Origin: an uncultured Collinsella sp.
Lineage (GTDB): Bacteria; Actinomycetota; Coriobacteriia; Coriobacteriales; Coriobacteriaceae
Direction: 5' to 3'
Assembly (NCBI GenBank): GCA_958407995.1
Contig: CATYJU010000007.1
Span: 1 to 64,000, forward strand
Length of the DNA: 64,000 nucleotides
Position numbers and translations under genes: made by a program. Below the pieces are notes generated by a model. The model did not search any database and was not told where the DNA came from. It worked only from the letters and a program-made list of their open reading frames with translations. Of the stretch, positions 7,516 to 15,948 are shown one piece after another (within the stretch, counting starts at the first letter, position 1; the number at the start of each line of letters is the position of its first letter).

Positions 7516-8889
7516 CTACTCGTCGCCATCGTGCGGATCCACAGAGCCCGCACCCGACGCCGCCGGCTTCTCTGCCGAAGACTCGGAATCCTTCTTATCG
7601 GTTTCGGCCGGAGCGATCACGCGAATGAGCGAGATGCGCTGGCCACGCATCGACTGTACCTTGAACTTGTACCCTGCGACCTCAAACACCTCTCCGATGT
7701 CGGGCACCGAGTCGCAAAGCTCCAAAATCCAGCCGGCGATGGTCTCATAATCATCGCTTTCCTCGAGCGGCCAACCAAGCTCAATCGCGTCATCGCACGA
7801 AAAACGCCCATCGACGAGCCACTCGCGACGCGAAAGACGCGTGAGGTACTTGTTGTCGGGGTCGAACTCGTCCTCGATTTCGCCGACGATCTCCTCGACG
7901 ATGTCCTCGATGGTGATGATGCCGGCCGTGCCGCCGTACTCGTCCACGACGACCACGATCTGGTCGTGCGAGGTCTGCATCTCGGACAGCAGCGGCAGGA
8001 TGTCCTTGGTATCGGGCACAAAGGTGGCGTCGCGCAAAAAGCCGGCGATGGGCTGGTCGCCCTTGCCGTCGAGCGCGGGCTGGATCAGGTCCTTGATGTG
8101 CGCAATGCCCGCGACATTGTCGGGGTCCTCGTGATAGACGGGGATGCGGCTGAAGCCGGTCTGGCGCATGGTGGACAGCACGTCGGCGACCGTCTCGTCG
8201 TCCTCGCACATGGTGGTGTCCACGCGCGGGACCATGACCTCGCGGGCAACAGTGTCGCCCAGGTCGAAGATCTCGTGGATCATGCGCTTTTCCTCGTCGA
8301 GCAGGTCGTCCTGCTCCGAGACCATGTACTTGATCTCTTCCTCCGAGACGTTTTGGCGGTCGTCGGCGCTCTTGATGCGCAGGATGCGGGCCAGGCCATC
8401 GGAGCAGGCGCCGGTCAGCCACACGAGCGGGCGGGCGATCTTTTGGAACACGGAGAGCGGCCCCACAACCTGCTTGGATACGCCCTCGGCGTTAGCGAGG
8501 CCGATGCGCTTGGGCACGAGCTCGCCGATCACGATGGACACAAAGGCGACGGCGACGGTGATGATGACCGGCGCCAGGCCGCGCGCGATGGCGGAAAGCG
8601 GCGCGATGCCAAAGCTTATGAGCCACGTGGCAAGCGGGTCGGACAGGCTCGTCGAGGCGACGGCGGACGAGGCGAAGCCCACGAGCGTGATGGCGACCTG
8701 GATGGTGGCGAGCAGCTGGTCGGAGTCGGCGGCCAGCTTAATGGCACGCTCGGCGCGCTTGTCGCCTTCCTCGGCCTCATGCTCCAGCACGGCGCGCTTG
8801 GCCGTGGTGAGCGCCATCTCGGACATAGAGAAGTAGCCGTTGATGAGGGTCAAAACGAGGGTAGTGATAAGGGAGATGGTTATGTCCAT
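7516..8889 (-). CDS. CNNM/CorC (HlyC) family transporter or Mg2+/Co2+ efflux protein
   Basis: A 457-residue protein with the standard order: DUF21 membrane domain (about 1-190, four helices including conserved glycines near FASSAVAS), two CBS domains (about 205-335, with EVMVPRVD at the start), and a CorC_HlyC domain (about 345-435) ending in a charged tail. The family is linked to Mg2+ or Co2+ efflux and resistance. It heads a cluster of envelope-associated genes read in the same direction. No close ribosome site is obvious; a GGAGG lies about 15 bases upstream of the ATG. Confidence 0.88.
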   Translation of the reverse strand: MDITISLITTLVLTLINGYFSMSEMALTTAKRAVLEHEAEEGDKRAERAIKLAADSDQLLATIQVAITLVGFASSAVASTSLSDPLATWLISFGIAPLSAIARGLAPVIITVAVAFVSIVIGELVPKRIGLANAEGVSKQVVGPLSVFQKIARPLVWLTGACSDGLARILRIKSADDRQNVSEEEIKYMVSEQDDLLDEEKRMIHEIFDLGDTVAREVMVPRVDTTMCEDDETVADVLSTMRQTGFSRIPVYHEDPDNVAGIAHIKDLIQPALDGKGDQPIAGFLRDATFVPDTKDILPLLSEMQTSHDQIVVVVDEYGGTAGIITIEDIVEEIVGEIEDEFDPDNKYLTRLSRREWLVDGRFSCDDAIELGWPLEESDDYETIAGWILELCDSVPDIGEVFEVAGYKFKVQSMRGQRISLIRVIAPAETDKKDSESSAEKPAASGAGSVDPHDGDE

Positions 8890-8999
8890 CGGGAGTTTCT
8901 CGAACCTCCAAGATTCGGGACGTCAGGTCAAAACGTTGATGACGGATACGGCAATTGCACCGGCGCCCAAACGAGGACGCGGGCGCGCAGGCGCGGTCG

Positions 9000-9683
9000 C
9001 TAGATTACGAAGAGAATCACCGCCATGAACTGGAAGATGCTGCCGGCGAGCACCCACAAGTGGAAAACACTGTGCAGATAGCGCACGTTTTTGGCGATAT
9101 AGAACGGCACGCCCACGGTGTAGCACACGCCGCCGACGGCGAGCAGGGCAAGCGCCACGGGGTTCAGCAGCGCCACGAGTGCGGGCAGTTTAAAGACAAC
9201 GAGCCAGCCCATCAGCAGATAGACCAGGCCGCTTACCCAGTGCGGCTGGCGCTCGCGCATAAAGCACTCGAGGGCAATGCCGATAATGGCGATGGCCCAT
9301 ACGGCGAAGAACAGCGCAGCGCCGCCGTCGTTTGCGAGCGTGATGAGGCAAAACGGCGTATAGCTGCCGGCTATGAGCAGGTAGATGCAGCTGTGGTCGA
9401 TGATGCGGAACACGCGCTTGGCGCGCGCGGGTTGAATCGCATGGTAGAGCGTGGAGGCTAGGTACTCGAGGATGATGCTGACGCCATAGACAATTGCCGC
9501 GGCCATGTGGGCCGGGCCACCGCCGCGCAGGGCAGCGAATACGATCAGGAGCACCAGGCCCGCGATACCCAGCAGACAGCCGACACCATGGGTGACGGAG
9601 TTCATGATCTCCTCGCCCACCGTGTAGTGCGGAACGGCCGCGGCCTTGGGTCGCGGCTTGGAACTGTCGCTCGAATCGGACAT
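9000..9683 (-). CDS. trhA: hemolysin III / TrhA family membrane protein
   Basis: About 227 residues from the ATG at 9683, preferred over a TTG six codons upstream because GGAGG lies 10-11 bases before it. Seven membrane helices follow a short acidic tail. The PAQR/HlyIII signature residues are visible: a helix with NSVTHGVG, SSLYH-like ASTLYH, IDHSCIYLLIAGSYTPF, and HSVFHL near the C-terminus, whose His and Asp residues form the metal site in relatives. The family affects membrane fluidity and energetics in bacteria; the old name hemolysin is not evidence of toxicity. Confidence 0.85.
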   Translation of the reverse strand: MSDSSDSSKPRPKAAAVPHYTVGEEIMNSVTHGVGCLLGIAGLVLLIVFAALRGGGPAHMAAAIVYGVSIILEYLASTLYHAIQPARAKRVFRIIDHSCIYLLIAGSYTPFCLITLANDGGAALFFAVWAIAIIGIALECFMRERQPHWVSGLVYLLMGWLVVFKLPALVALLNPVALALLAVGGVCYTVGVPFYIAKNVRYLHSVFHLWVLAGSIFQFMAVILFVI

Positions 9684-9790
9684 GCCGGTTACATCCTCCA
9701 ACGTAAAGAGTTCTCAACACTATATCAAAGCGTCTGGGTGCGTGCGAAATTTGCACCATACGTGACCCTTTGTTTACCCATTCTTTGCCT

Positions 9791-9849
9791 GTTGACGCAT
9801 CAACGGCGAACGTCCATAATGCGCTTGCATTAAATGTTGATGCATTAAC
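9791..9849 (+). promoter_or_regulatory. promoter with two palindromic operators for the hydrolase gene
   Basis: A -35 box TTGACG at 9792-9797 and a -10 box CATAAT at 9815-9820 are separated by 17 bases. Two near-palindromic copies of GTTGAYGCATYAAC lie at 9791-9804, over the -35 box, and 9836-9849, just past the expected start point. Their centres are 45 bp apart. The arrangement suggests repression by a dimeric regulator of TetR, GntR or similar type, encoded elsewhere. Confidence 0.65.
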
Positions 9850-9869
9850 ATCTTATAGGAGAATACCGC

Positions 9870-10835
9870 ATGGCTCAAAACGCACATTCCCATCGAAAGC
9901 TCAAGATAGCCGGCATCGTTGCACTGGTGGTTGTCATTGCGCTGCTCGGATTTGCCGGCAACTTTCTGTTTGACTTCGCGCTGAATCCCCGCGCGCCATA
10001 CACCATGAAGATGATGCAGGACGGCAAGGACGACAAAGAAAGTGAGCAGCTGGATGCCGAGGGAACCGAGGCGCGGGCATGGTTTAAAGAGAACCGCGAG
10101 AGCAGCAGCCTCACCGCAGATGACGGAACCGAACTTGCCGCTTGGTATTTTGCCGCCCCAGAGAGCACGCACAATTACGCTATCTGCCTACACGGATACA
10201 CCGATGAGCCCATCGGCATGGCCCGATACGTCAAACGATTCCACGACCGCGGCATGAACGTACTCGCACCCGCCGCCCGCGCCCACGAGCGCTCCGGCGG
10301 CGACTATATCGGCATGGGTTGGCCCGAGCGGCTCGATGTCGTTGCATGGATTGGGCGGATCGTTCAGGCTGACCCCGAGGCGCGCATCCTGGTCTTTGGC
10401 GAGTCGATGGGTGCGGCAACCGCCATGGACGTCGCGGGGGAATCTCTGCCCGCAAACGTGAAATGCATTATCGAGGACTGTGGTTATACGAGTGTTTGGG
10501 ACGAGTTTTCTCTGCAGCTCAAGGACGTGTTCGGGCTGCCCAGCTTTCCCTTGCTCGATGTAGCAAACTTGGTGTGCAACGTGCGCGCGGGCTACGACTT
10601 TCATAAGGCGAGCAGTGTGGAGCAACTCAAACACGCGACGGTTCCCATGCTGTTTATCCACGGCGACCAGGACACCTTTGTGCCGTACGACATGCTCGAC
10701 CAAAACTACGACGCGTGCGCCAGCAAGGTCAAGCAAAAGCTCACCATCCATGGCGCCACCCACGCCAAGAGTGCGCAAGTTAACCCCGAGCTCTACTGGA
10801 ACACGGTCGACGACTTCCTCGACGAGTATTTTTAG
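9870..10835 (+). CDS. membrane-anchored alpha/beta hydrolase
   Basis: A 321-residue protein with an N-terminal membrane anchor (about 12-35) and an alpha/beta-hydrolase fold outside it. The nucleophile elbow is GESMG (about 175-179), the oxyanion-region HGYTDEP motif is near 107, the acid lies near GDQDTF (about 269-274), and the catalytic His is in GATHAKS near the C-terminus. This matches the YqkD/BAAT-like lipase or peptidase families, and the substrate is unknown. AGGAG lies eight bases before the ATG. The gene is monocistronic, with a strong promoter and operators upstream and a terminator downstream. Confidence 0.85.
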   Translation: MAQNAHSHRKLKIAGIVALVVVIALLGFAGNFLFDFALNPRAPYTMKMMQDGKDDKESEQLDAEGTEARAWFKENRESSSLTADDGTELAAWYFAAPESTHNYAICLHGYTDEPIGMARYVKRFHDRGMNVLAPAARAHERSGGDYIGMGWPERLDVVAWIGRIVQADPEARILVFGESMGAATAMDVAGESLPANVKCIIEDCGYTSVWDEFSLQLKDVFGLPSFPLLDVANLVCNVRAGYDFHKASSVEQLKHATVPMLFIHGDQDTFVPYDMLDQNYDACASKVKQKLTIHGATHAKSAQVNPELYWNTVDDFLDEYF

Positions 10836-10880
10836 GCAAATAGTACGGTTTACTGGTCTATCTGACCCCTAGCACTTCCG

Positions 10881-10919
10881 AAAATCCGCCCGCGAGCGCT
10901 GTGCTCGCGGGCGGATTTT
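10881..10919. terminator. bidirectional terminator
   Basis: A 17-bp perfect stem, AAAATCCGCCCGCGAGC against its complement, with a 5-base loop. It ends in T runs on both strands. It separates the convergent hydrolase and DUF362 genes. Confidence 0.9.
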
Positions 10920-10966
10920 GCTTGAATTAAGCCACGAATGCGCTTGATATGTCCAATAACTAGGTG

Positions 10967-12172
10967 CTATTTGACCTCGATGAGCTCGTACTTGCTCGTG
11001 CCCAGGCCGATCTTCTCGGCATGCGCGATGCACGCGCGCCAGTCGGTGTCGGGATGCGTGATGCAGAAGGGATCCTTGGCCTGCTCGCCCTCCAGATGCT
11101 CGTGGTTGTGCTCCATCTTGGCCGCGCTGTCGGTAAGCTCGGTGTTGGGCAGCGGCTCGGATGCCAGGACGGCATCGGCACAGGCCTGGTCGATGGCGAC
11201 CGGGTCGAAGCTCGCGAACATGCCGATATCGTTGACGATAGGCGTGTCGTTTTCGGGATGGCAGTCGCAGTTGGGGCTGATATCCATGGCAAGCGAGATG
11301 TGGAAGCTCGGGCGGCCGTCGACGACGGCTTTGGTGTACTCGGCGATCTTGTAGTTGAGTACGTCGGCCGCGGCATCATAGTCGGGCTTGATGCAGTCCT
11401 GGTTGCACGCCGCAATGCAGCGTCCGCAGCCCACGCAGCGATCATGGTCGATGGCGGCCACGTGCACCGTGCGAGTAGCGCCGCTGGCAAGCTCGCGCTC
11501 GCGGGTGTCGTCAAACGAGATAGCGTTGTGCGCGCAGATCCTCTCGCAGGCACGGCAGCCAATGCAGTGCTCGGTCGCGACGTTCGGTTTGCCGGCGGCA
11601 TGCTGCTCCATCTTGCCGGCACGGCTGCCGCCTCCCATGCCCAGGTTCTTCATGGCACCGCCAAAGCCGGCCTGCTCATGACCCTTAAAGTGGGTGAGGC
11701 TGATCACAATGTCGGCGTCCATGAGTGCCTGACCGATCTTGGCCTCGCGCACGTACTCGCCGCCCTCGACCGGGACGAGCGCCTCGTCGGTGCCCTTGAG
11801 GCCGTCGGCGATGATGATCTGGCAACCCGTGGCATACGGGGTAAAGCCGTTCTGGTAGGCGGTGTCGATGTGCTCGAGCGCGTTTTTGCGGCTACCGACG
11901 TAGAGCGTATTGCAGTCGGTGAGGAAGGGCTTGCCGCCCAGCTCCTTCACGACATCCGCGACGGCGCGGGCGTAGTTGGGGCGCAAAAAGCTCAGGTTAC
12001 CCAACTCGCCAAAGTGAATCTTGATGGCGACGAACTTGTTCTCAAAGTCGATCTGCTCGATACCGGCGTGACGGATGAGGCGCTTGAGCTTGTCGAGCTG
12101 GCTCTCGCGAGCATGCGTGCGCAGGTTGGTAAAGTACACCTTAGCGGGTGCTGCGGGTGCAGTTGCGGTCAT
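10967..12172 (-). CDS. DUF362 protein with two [4Fe-4S] sites
   Basis: A 401-residue protein. Residues about 20-190 and 270-340 form the DUF362 fold (conserved HFGELGN near 53, SLTHFKGHEQAGFGG near 160). Between them is a bacterial ferredoxin insert with CIGCRACERIC (about 203-213) and CVGCGRCIAACNQDC (about 243-257), each suited to bind a [4Fe-4S] cluster. The family is common in anaerobes and its electron-transfer role is not established. The ribosome site GAGGGG precedes the ATG. It is transcribed alone or with the downstream terminator region shared by the hydrolase. Confidence 0.82.
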   Translation of the reverse strand: MTATAPAAPAKVYFTNLRTHARESQLDKLKRLIRHAGIEQIDFENKFVAIKIHFGELGNLSFLRPNYARAVADVVKELGGKPFLTDCNTLYVGSRKNALEHIDTAYQNGFTPYATGCQIIIADGLKGTDEALVPVEGGEYVREAKIGQALMDADIVISLTHFKGHEQAGFGGAMKNLGMGGGSRAGKMEQHAAGKPNVATEHCIGCRACERICAHNAISFDDTRERELASGATRTVHVAAIDHDRCVGCGRCIAACNQDCIKPDYDAAADVLNYKIAEYTKAVVDGRPSFHISLAMDISPNCDCHPENDTPIVNDIGMFASFDPVAIDQACADAVLASEPLPNTELTDSAAKMEHNHEHLEGEQAKDPFCITHPDTDWRACIAHAEKIGLGTSKYELIEVK

Positions 12173-12255
12173 AGATCTATCCCCTCGGTCTATATGGCGT
12201 TACAGACATAGAGGATGGTACCAGTTAAAGCAGAGTTAAAGTCAAGTACGGCACC

Positions 12256-12284
12256 TAGTCATTGGGGACAGACTTAAATGACTA
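12256..12284 (-). repeat. 29-bp hairpin repeat at the stop of the FtsX-like gene
   Basis: TAGTCATT and AATGACTA arms surround a loop which reads TAAGTCTGTCCCC on the minus strand. The first three bases of the repeat on that strand are the TAG stop codon of the ABC permease gene. Confidence 0.75.
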
Positions 12285-14948
12285 CTCCTGCACCTTCAGC
12301 GCCTCGGCCAGGCTGACGCGCTTGATAGAGCGCGTGTGTAGCAGCGCCACGACCAGGTAGGTCGCAAAGCCAATGCCGACGCATGCAGCCATGGACCAAG
12401 CGGGCACGTAGATCTCGATATTGCCGTTGTAGGCGAGCAGCATCGAGCGGAAGATGGCCGTGAGCGAGCCAATAATGACCGGCAGGCTCAGCACGAGCGA
12501 CGCCGCCACGCACAGCGTGATCGAGCGGATGTACAGATGCGAGATCTCGCTATCTCGATAGCCAAAGACTTTCATATAGCTAATCGAACGGGCGCTGTGG
12601 TCGATCACCGCCTTGGTCAGCAGGTACATAAACAGCAGGAAGATAAACACCGCGAGCCCGACCATCATGCCGATCATTTTGCTCATCATGCCGATGAACT
12701 GGTCGCCCACGGCGCGCATGTCGTCGGGCGTGGTGTCGCCGGCAAAGTAGCGCGCGTCGAGGTCGAGCTTCTCGTCGCTCACATAGCCGTTAAAGTAGGC
12801 GGCATCGTTGTCGAACAGCTCGTTAAAGTCATCGATACTCATATAGATATTCATGTCCGACTTGGAGCCCCAGGCACAGTCCTTGCCCGCGTACTTAAGA
12901 GAATAATCCCGAGCCTCGTACTTGTCGCGAAGCTCGACCTTCTGGCCCTCGCTCCAGCCAAACTTATCGAGCAGACCGCCGCCAAAGACGACGCGCCCGT
13001 CGCCGACGTTGAGGTCTTTCCAATAGCGCGAATGAGATGAAATGCCGTAGACGGAAATCGTCTCCTCGCCATTACCATCGCCGCGGTCGTATTGCAGCTG
13101 GTAAACGGCATATTTCTCGGCCTGCGCGATTGCGCCCGCGCCGTTGTCGGTCGTATTGACCGGGTGGATATCGTCGTTGTCAGTGTCGATCTTAGAGGCC
13201 TTGTCGATCAGATCGATGGCCTCATCGCGGTTGCAGCCGAGGGCGTCGGCAAGATCGTCAAGGCGCGCGTAGAGCGCATCCTTCTTGTCCTGGACCTTGG
13301 CAAGCGCATCCTGCGCTGCGGTCAGGCTCTCGGCAGACGGAGATGCGGTCGCGGCATCGGCTGCCGTCTGCGCCGCATCGGCCGCGCCGTCAAGCTCGTC
13401 ATCGGCATCCTGGGCGGCAGAAAGCAGCGCGCCGTCAACCGACTGCAAGCGCTCGAGTGCCGACCACTGCTCGCGCTCCTCGGCAGTGCCCTCGAGCTCC
13501 AGCGGCGCCTTGAGTGTGTACTGATGCTCGGCGACCAGGCTCGTCTCGAGGTTGTCCGCATAGTGCGTCATCGTGGGCAGGATCGCCAGACCAAAGAGCA
13601 AAAGCAGCGACCCAAACGCGATGCCCACGAAGAGCGTGGCGAAGTTGCCCAGGTTGCGCAGGAAGACGCGCAGGCGGAAGCGGGAGACAAAGCCCATGCG
13701 CTCCGGCAGCTGCAGACCGCGCTTGGTGCCCGATTTGCCGCTCGCCTCGTGGCGAAGGAACTGCAGCGGCGTCTTGCCCATTTTGCGGAGCAGACCCACC
13801 AGCGTGATAAGGATGAGCGCGGCGGCGGGGACCACGGCGCACTTCACAAAGATCTCCCAGCTCCAGTACACCTGGAAGGGAGGCAGGCTATACGAACCGT
13901 AATAGAGGCCGCGCATGGGCTCGGTAAAGAACGCGACGCCGAGCGCGGTGCCCAAAAGCGCCGCGAGCACGCCCACGATGGCGGGAAGCGCGAGGTAGTG
14001 CAGCACGATCTCGCGGCGGCGATAGCCGCTGGCGAGCAGCGTGCCGATGATGGCGCTCTCCTCCTCGATGGTGGCGTCGGTAAGGACCACAAAGACGAAC
14101 GCCATGATCACGATGATGATGTCGAGCAGCGTCATCCACATCATAGAGTCGCCGTCCACGTCATCGCGCGCATAGCCAATGCCTTGATTGGAATCGGCGT
14201 CGATCAGATCGTCCACGCGCGCATCGACGTCGGTCAGTGCCTCAACCATATCCTGCTCCGCATCGATGCGGTCCGCGGTGGGGAGGTCGCGATCGGTAAA
14301 GGTGAAGGAGTAGGTGTAGGCGGGCGCGCCGCCGGCATCTTCGAGCGCGGCAAAGCCGCCATCGGTGACCTCGGCCACGCCGTACGTGATGGTGTTCACC
14401 GTAAAGTCCGAATTGTTGAGAAACAGCGCCTGACTGTCGGGCTGGGTCATGATGCCGCAGATGATGTAGGTGCGCCCCTCAAGCTCAACCTTATCGCCCA
14501 CGGCGAGGTCGTTGTTGGTGGCGAAGACACGGTCGATTGCCACCTCATCGTCCGTTTTGGGCTCCTTGCCCTCACAGTAGGACGCGATATCGACCTTGGT
14601 GCGGTGCGCATAGGTGCGCAGCGTGCGCTTGGTGCCGTCGTCGCCGGCGGTCTTTTTGATGATGGCGTCGATGGAGAAATTCTTGTAGAGCGTGACGCCG
14701 CCGACATCGCCGGCCGCGTCCTCGGCAGCCTTGAGCTGGTCTTTGGTGGCCTCGAAGGAGGTGGTCACGCGGCCGTCCTCAATCGTGTACGCATCGCGCA
14801 TGTCGTCGATAAGGCAACCGATGGAGTGGGCCGCGAGCAAAAAGCCCGAGGTAAGGGCGATGCTTCCGCACATAAGAAGAAAGATGCCCAGGTACTTGCC
14901 GATATTGCGGCGCAGCTCGCGCGGGAGACGTTTTGCGAGAGGTGTCAT
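12282..14948 (-). CDS. FtsX-like ABC transporter permease
   Basis: An 888-residue permease with two FtsX-type units. There is a first helix near residue 20-45, a large external domain (about 50-270), three helices (about 275-400), a further helix near 450, an Ala/Glu-rich coiled-coil insert (about 490-600), a second external domain, and three final helices (about 745-870). The start at 14948 (MTPLAKRL) lies 8 bases after the ATPase stop; an upstream TTG is less likely. It partners the ATPase just upstream, in a MacB/LolCDE-like tripartite or antibiotic-response exporter. The substrate is unknown. Its stop codon forms part of a 29-bp repeat. Confidence 0.87.
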   Translation of the reverse strand: MTPLAKRLPRELRRNIGKYLGIFLLMCGSIALTSGFLLAAHSIGCLIDDMRDAYTIEDGRVTTSFEATKDQLKAAEDAAGDVGGVTLYKNFSIDAIIKKTAGDDGTKRTLRTYAHRTKVDIASYCEGKEPKTDDEVAIDRVFATNNDLAVGDKVELEGRTYIICGIMTQPDSQALFLNNSDFTVNTITYGVAEVTDGGFAALEDAGGAPAYTYSFTFTDRDLPTADRIDAEQDMVEALTDVDARVDDLIDADSNQGIGYARDDVDGDSMMWMTLLDIIIVIMAFVFVVLTDATIEEESAIIGTLLASGYRRREIVLHYLALPAIVGVLAALLGTALGVAFFTEPMRGLYYGSYSLPPFQVYWSWEIFVKCAVVPAAALILITLVGLLRKMGKTPLQFLRHEASGKSGTKRGLQLPERMGFVSRFRLRVFLRNLGNFATLFVGIAFGSLLLLFGLAILPTMTHYADNLETSLVAEHQYTLKAPLELEGTAEEREQWSALERLQSVDGALLSAAQDADDELDGAADAAQTAADAATASPSAESLTAAQDALAKVQDKKDALYARLDDLADALGCNRDEAIDLIDKASKIDTDNDDIHPVNTTDNGAGAIAQAEKYAVYQLQYDRGDGNGEETISVYGISSHSRYWKDLNVGDGRVVFGGGLLDKFGWSEGQKVELRDKYEARDYSLKYAGKDCAWGSKSDMNIYMSIDDFNELFDNDAAYFNGYVSDEKLDLDARYFAGDTTPDDMRAVGDQFIGMMSKMIGMMVGLAVFIFLLFMYLLTKAVIDHSARSISYMKVFGYRDSEISHLYIRSITLCVAASLVLSLPVIIGSLTAIFRSMLLAYNGNIEIYVPAWSMAACVGIGFATYLVVALLHTRSIKRVSLAEALKVQE

Positions 14949-14956
14949 GGCGCCGC

Positions 14957-15670
14957 CTACCAATCGAGCTCGGCGGCCGCAACGGGCGACTCGTTGAGCT
15001 CATCCTCGACGATGTGCCCGTCGCGCAGGCGCAGCACGCGATTGGCCATGTGCGCGATGGCGGCATTGTGGGTGACAATGATGATGGTGCAGCCGTAGGT
15101 GCGGTTGACATCCTCCATGAGCTGCAGGATTTCCTTGGACGTCTTGTAGTCAAGCGCGCCGGTGGGCTCGTCGCACAGCAGCAGGCCCGGGTTTTTGACG
15201 AGCGCACGGCCGATGGCACAGCGCTGCTGCTGGCCGCCCGAGACCTGGCGCGGGAACTTGTTGCGGTGCTCGTAGAGGCCCAGCGAACGCAGCAGGTCGT
15301 CGACATTGAGCGGGTTTTTGGACAGGTGCGCCGTGACCTCGATGTTCTCCTTGATGGTGAGATCGGGCACCAGGTTGTAGAACTGGAAGACAAAACCCAG
15401 CTCACGGCGGCGATACTCGCCCAGGTCGGTAGGCTTGAGCACCGTGAGGTCGCAGCCGTCCACCATGATGGAGCCGCCGTCGGCATCCTCCAGGCCGCCG
15501 ATCAGGTTAAGAAACGTCGACTTGCCCGAACCCGAAGGCCCCAGCATGACGCAGATCTCTCCGCGGTTGATGGACGTGTCGATGCCGTCGAGCACCGTCA
15601 GGCGTGCATCTCCATCGCCGTAGTGCTTTTTGAGATCCTTAACCTGGACGTAGGCCTCCCGCGTTGCCAT
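14957..15670 (-). CDS. LolD/MacB-type ABC transporter ATPase
   Basis: A 237-residue ATPase with Walker A GPSGSGKST (about 37-45), Q-loop FQFYNL, signature VSGGQQQR (about 141-148) and Walker B LLLCDEPTGALD, all intact. The Glu-Pro-Thr-Gly-Ala-Leu-Asp form is typical of the LolD/MacB/SalX group that pairs with FtsX-like permeases. The ATG at 15670 has GGGGG six bases upstream; the upstream ATG at 15682 is part of that site. It is directly followed by its permease. Confidence 0.92.
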   Translation of the reverse strand: MATREAYVQVKDLKKHYGDGDARLTVLDGIDTSINRGEICVMLGPSGSGKSTFLNLIGGLEDADGGSIMVDGCDLTVLKPTDLGEYRRRELGFVFQFYNLVPDLTIKENIEVTAHLSKNPLNVDDLLRSLGLYEHRNKFPRQVSGGQQQRCAIGRALVKNPGLLLCDEPTGALDYKTSKEILQLMEDVNRTYGCTIIIVTHNAAIAHMANRVLRLRDGHIVEDELNESPVAAAELDW

Positions 15671-15764
15671 GATATCCCCCATTGTTAGCCTTGTACTACT
15701 TTATGAACATAATAGTAAACCTTGGCGAACTATTTTTGGGCGAGGCCTGGATTTTATTTCAGAC

Positions 15765-15943
15765 TAGTCATTGGGGACGTTCTAAAATGACTAGCTGTTG
15801 GGGACACTCTTTCGCCACCCGCCAGTTAGGGACGTTCCCTTTCTGCCGGCAGCTGAGGACAGTCCTTGGCAACCCGGCGGTTCGGCAAAGACTGTCCCCA
15901 ATGACTAGTCGTTTAAGTCTGTCCCCAATGAGTACGATGACTA
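15765..15943. repeat. cluster of GGGGAC-containing palindromic repeats
   Basis: The 265-bp gap between two ABC operons has no gene. It begins with a perfect 29-bp hairpin copy (15765-15793) and ends with a degenerate, inverted one (about 15896-15943). Between them are at least three further GGGGAC, AGGGAC or GAGGAC cores in alternating orientation, each followed by a short TTCT or TCCT stretch. It looks like a nest of degenerating repeats of one family. Confidence 0.6.
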
Positions 15944-15948
15944 GGTGG

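Noticed and set aside
6370..9003. 877-residue plus-strand open frame
   Set aside because: It is antisense to YtxH, CphA_N-like and CNNM genes. Its Arg/His/Asp-rich composition is that of a GC-driven shadow frame.
13092..15098. 668-residue plus-strand frame
   Set aside because: Antisense to the FtsX-like permease and its ATPase; no recognisable domain.
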